Positions 5,454 to 6,804 of a stretch of 6,804 nucleotides of DNA are shown one piece after another. Every line of letters begins with the position of its first letter. Position 1 is the first letter of the stretch. The DNA is taken from assembly GCA_937883885.1 (NCBI GenBank), contig CAKZXL010000804.1, forward strand, positions 1-6,804, given 5' to 3'. This DNA is from an uncultured Aquincola sp. GTDB taxonomy: Bacteria; Pseudomonadota; Gammaproteobacteria; Burkholderiales; Burkholderiaceae. The notes under the pieces are model-generated. The model did no database searches. It worked only from the letters and a program-made list of their open reading frames with translations, and was not told the origin of the DNA. A program made the translations under genes and the position numbers.

Positions 5454-5468
5454 CCCTGCAAAGCAGGG
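5454..5468. terminator. Hairpin CCCTGC-AAA-GCAGGG
   Basis: This has a perfect 6-bp stem with a 3-nt loop, 30 nt past the stop of the HEPN-like gene on the - strand. It is a candidate weak or Rho-dependent terminator, or a small extragenic repeat. No T tract follows on either strand. Confidence 0.4.
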
Positions 5469-5498
5469 TGAGGGTTTGTGCGGGCCCGGTGCCCGGCC

Positions 5499-6038
5499 TC
5501 AGCCTTCGGCCAGGGGCCTGAGCGCGGCCGCCAGCGTGCGGGCCTGCGCTGCGTACTCCAGCACCGACGAAGGTCGCGGCGCAAAGCTGGTGTCGTGCAC
5601 CGCCTGGTTGCGCAGGCTCTTCAGGTCGTTGTAGGCGTCGATGTGCTGCGGCTGGTCGCGCAGCAGGCGGTGCAGCACGCGCAGCGTCACCGACCCGGCG
5701 CCGTGGGCATCTTCGGCCGTGGCATGGCGCGCGACGATCTGTTCCACCACCGCCTGCACCTGCAGCCATGCATGCAGGATCACGGTGCGCGGATCGCGCT
5801 CGGCTTCCTGCGTGAGGCCTGGCGGCGCGGCGGCAAGCGCGGGGTCGGCCGGGCCCACGCGGTCGCGCAGTTCGGCGATGCGGCCTTCGAATTCGAACTC
5901 CGCCGACATCAGCTTGCCGCGCCTGACCCGCTGCAGCAGCGCCCGCAGCTCCAGCCTGAACAGCAGCAGCGCCGACAGTGCCACCACCGGCCAGGCCAGC
6001 GCCTTGATCGTCTCCACCGTGAAGGTCCAGCCGTCCAT
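5499..6038 (-). CDS. Membrane-anchored hypothetical protein with HEPN/DUF4145-like C-terminal motif
   Basis: I do not recognise a named family for this 179-residue protein. One hydrophobic segment (about 11-29, IKALAWPVVALSALLLFRL) is followed by a basic stretch (RVRRGK), so a single inner-membrane anchor with a cytoplasmic C-terminus is likely. Residues 44-62 are charged and probably helical. The C-terminal half (about 84-179) looks all-helical and contains LKSLRNQAVHDTSF, with Arg143-Asn144 and His148. R-N-x3-H fits the R-x4-6-H signature of HEPN domains, and similar helices occur in DUF4145-like proteins. Many HEPN proteins with this motif are RNases, but others only bind or are inactive, so catalysis is not claimed. 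The start at 6038 is chosen because it includes the anchor; its ribosome site (TGCGGGC) is weak. An ATG at residue 44 would give a soluble form. No antitoxin-like partner is adjacent. Confidence 0.78.
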   Translation of the reverse strand: MDGWTFTVETIKALAWPVVALSALLLFRLELRALLQRVRRGKLMSAEFEFEGRIAELRDRVGPADPALAAAPPGLTQEAERDPRTVILHAWLQVQAVVEQIVARHATAEDAHGAGSVTLRVLHRLLRDQPQHIDAYNDLKSLRNQAVHDTSFAPRPSSVLEYAAQARTLAAALRPLAEG

Positions 6039-6111
6039 GCCCGCAGTGTGGCAGACCGGGCAGCTGCCCAGGCAGCCGGTGGCAAGGGCGTGTGCGGCCT
6101 GAAGATGCCTG
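6039..6111 (-). other. Spacer between the PepSY gene and the HEPN-like gene
   Basis: This 73-nt gap lies between two genes read on the - strand. It contains a perfect 12-bp palindrome, GGGCAGCTGCCC (6058-6069), and an overlapping alternative hairpin, GCTGC-CCAG-GCAGC (6063-6076). These could be a terminator for the PepSY gene or part of the HEPN-like gene's leader. No promoter is clear. Confidence 0.4.
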
Positions 6112-6804
6112 TCAGCGCGGCTCAGTCGGCGGCAGCAGCCGCGGGGCCAGCAGCCGGTCCAGCGCCGCCATCACCAGCAGCGAAGCCCCCACCAGCGGAA
6201 ACAGCAGGCCACCGGCCGCCAGCAGTGCCAGCAGGCCGCGCATCACCCGCGGATCGGCGGGTGCCGGCGGCACGCCCAGCGCACGGGCGGGGCGGCGCTT
6301 CCACCACATCACCGCGGCGCTCACGCACAGCAGCACGATGGCCAGGCAGGCCAGCACCAGCACCGCCTGGTTGGGCACGCCGTATTCCTGGCCCAGGTGC
6401 ACGTTGATGCCCCATTCCAGCCAGCGGCCCAGCGGGCCGTAGTCGGCATAGCCCATGTCCAGCAGCACCGCGCCGCTGTAGGCGTCGAGGTGCACCACAC
6501 GCTGCTGCGCCACGTCGCGCGGGTACACCGCAGCGGTGAACACACCGGTGGGCGCCGCAGGCAGGCTCACGCTGTAGCCGGGTGCGAGGCCCAGGTGCTG
6601 CACCCGGGCCATCACCGCGTCCACGCCCAGCACGGCGGGCGCTGTGGCGGCCAGCGGCGCGGCAGGCGCTTCATGGCCCTGATGCCCGGCGTGCCCGGCA
6701 TGGTCATCGGCCACGCTCGACTGCGGCACCTGCGACTGCGGCACCCGCGCCTGCGTCAGCGACCAGGCGGTGCTGCCCGTCTCGGGCAGGCGTTGCTGCG
6801 ACAT
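6112..6804 (-). CDS. PepSY-associated membrane protein, C-terminal part (5' end outside window)
   Basis: The frame is open for 230 residues up to the right edge. Related iron-regulated PepSY_TM membrane proteins are usually roughly twice as long, so the Met at the edge is probably internal and the start lies beyond 6804. Visible parts, in fragment numbering, are: a His-rich linker DHAGHAGHQGHE (34-45), a PepSY-like periplasmic segment with VHLDAYSGAVLLDMGYADYG (104-123), the family hallmark WLEWGINVHLGQEYG (128-142), and membrane segments at about 147-167 and 180-211. Family members are inner-membrane proteins often linked to siderophore uptake or metal reduction; the His cluster may bind metal, which is inference. 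A 15-bp tandem duplication (6719-6748) encodes VPQSQVPQSS. The gene ends with TGA at 6114-6112, 73 nt before the next gene on the same strand. Confidence 0.85.
   Translation of the reverse strand: MSQQRLPETGSTAWSLTQARVPQSQVPQSSVADDHAGHAGHQGHEAPAAPLAATAPAVLGVDAVMARVQHLGLAPGYSVSLPAAPTGVFTAAVYPRDVAQQRVVHLDAYSGAVLLDMGYADYGPLGRWLEWGINVHLGQEYGVPNQAVLVLACLAIVLLCVSAAVMWWKRRPARALGVPPAPADPRVMRGLLALLAAGGLLFPLVGASLLVMAALDRLLAPRLLPPTEPR
6719..6748. repeat. 15-bp tandem duplication inside the PepSY gene
   Basis: Bases 6719-6733 and 6734-6748 are two copies of GACTGCGGCACCTGC differing at one base. In the protein this gives VPQSQ followed by VPQSS, in the linker before the His-rich stretch. It keeps the frame and looks like a recent slippage event. 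Confidence 0.75.

Noticed and set aside
5478..6407. 309-codon + strand frame across the HEPN-like and PepSY genes
   Set aside because: Low-complexity antisense shadow; both - strand genes show membrane segments and motifs.
6775..6790. LPETG motif in the PepSY protein fragment, as in sortase substrates
   Set aside because: It is not near the C-terminus, is not followed by a hydrophobic segment and basic tail, and the organism appears Gram-negative.
1..6804. CRISPR array, tRNA, rRNA or toxin-antitoxin pair
   Set aside because: No regularly spaced repeats, no cloverleaf or rRNA-like stretch was seen, and the HEPN-like gene has no adjacent antitoxin-like gene.

Overview
The window is about 70% G+C with strong third-position GC bias. 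A periplasmic 'Bug'-type tricarboxylate transporter receptor, a Trx2-type thioredoxin and a PepSY membrane protein together suggest a beta-proteobacterium of the Burkholderiales (Rubrivivax/Leptothrix/Ideonella-like). This placement is inference; no marker gene is present.

Layout. Bases 1-77 are less GC-rich and look like the right end of an insertion sequence: the last 24 codons of an IS630-like transposase on the + strand. Its stop lies on top of the stop codon of the first chromosomal gene. Bases 74-3603 hold a tight four-gene cluster on the - strand, in transcription order: RidA-family enamine/imine deaminase, PLP-dependent threonine/serine-dehydratase-like enzyme, tripartite tricarboxylate transporter (TTT) substrate-binding protein, and an M14-like/DUF2817 zinc hydrolase. 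Gaps are 4 nt, 44 nt and a 1-nt TGATG overlap. A 105-bp divergent region follows, with a 21-bp dyad, a 9-bp direct repeat two helical turns apart and a perfect 26-bp palindrome. The + strand then carries an EamA/DMT permease and trxC (thioredoxin 2). trxC converges on a 61-residue double-CxxC zinc-ribbon protein, with a stem-loop at the junction. Further right, on the - strand, are a membrane-anchored protein with an R-N-x3-H motif resembling HEPN/DUF4145 domains, and the C-terminal half of a PepSY-associated membrane protein that runs off the right edge.

How they may work together. The four-gene cluster reads as a small catabolic unit for an amino acid or amino-acid conjugate: periplasmic capture, hydrolytic release, PLP-dependent deamination, and RidA clearance of the reactive enamine/imine product. 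The receptor has no TctA/TctB membrane partners here, so it must borrow a permease encoded elsewhere. The divergent EamA permease may share the control region. The dehydratase-RidA pairing rests on established biochemistry; the substrate is unknown. The genes to the right look like independent housekeeping or envelope units. I found no CRISPR array, tRNA, rRNA or clear undescribed system. The best leads are the IS/stop-codon junction, the divergent-region palindrome and the orphan hydrolase/receptor/dehydratase/RidA unit.
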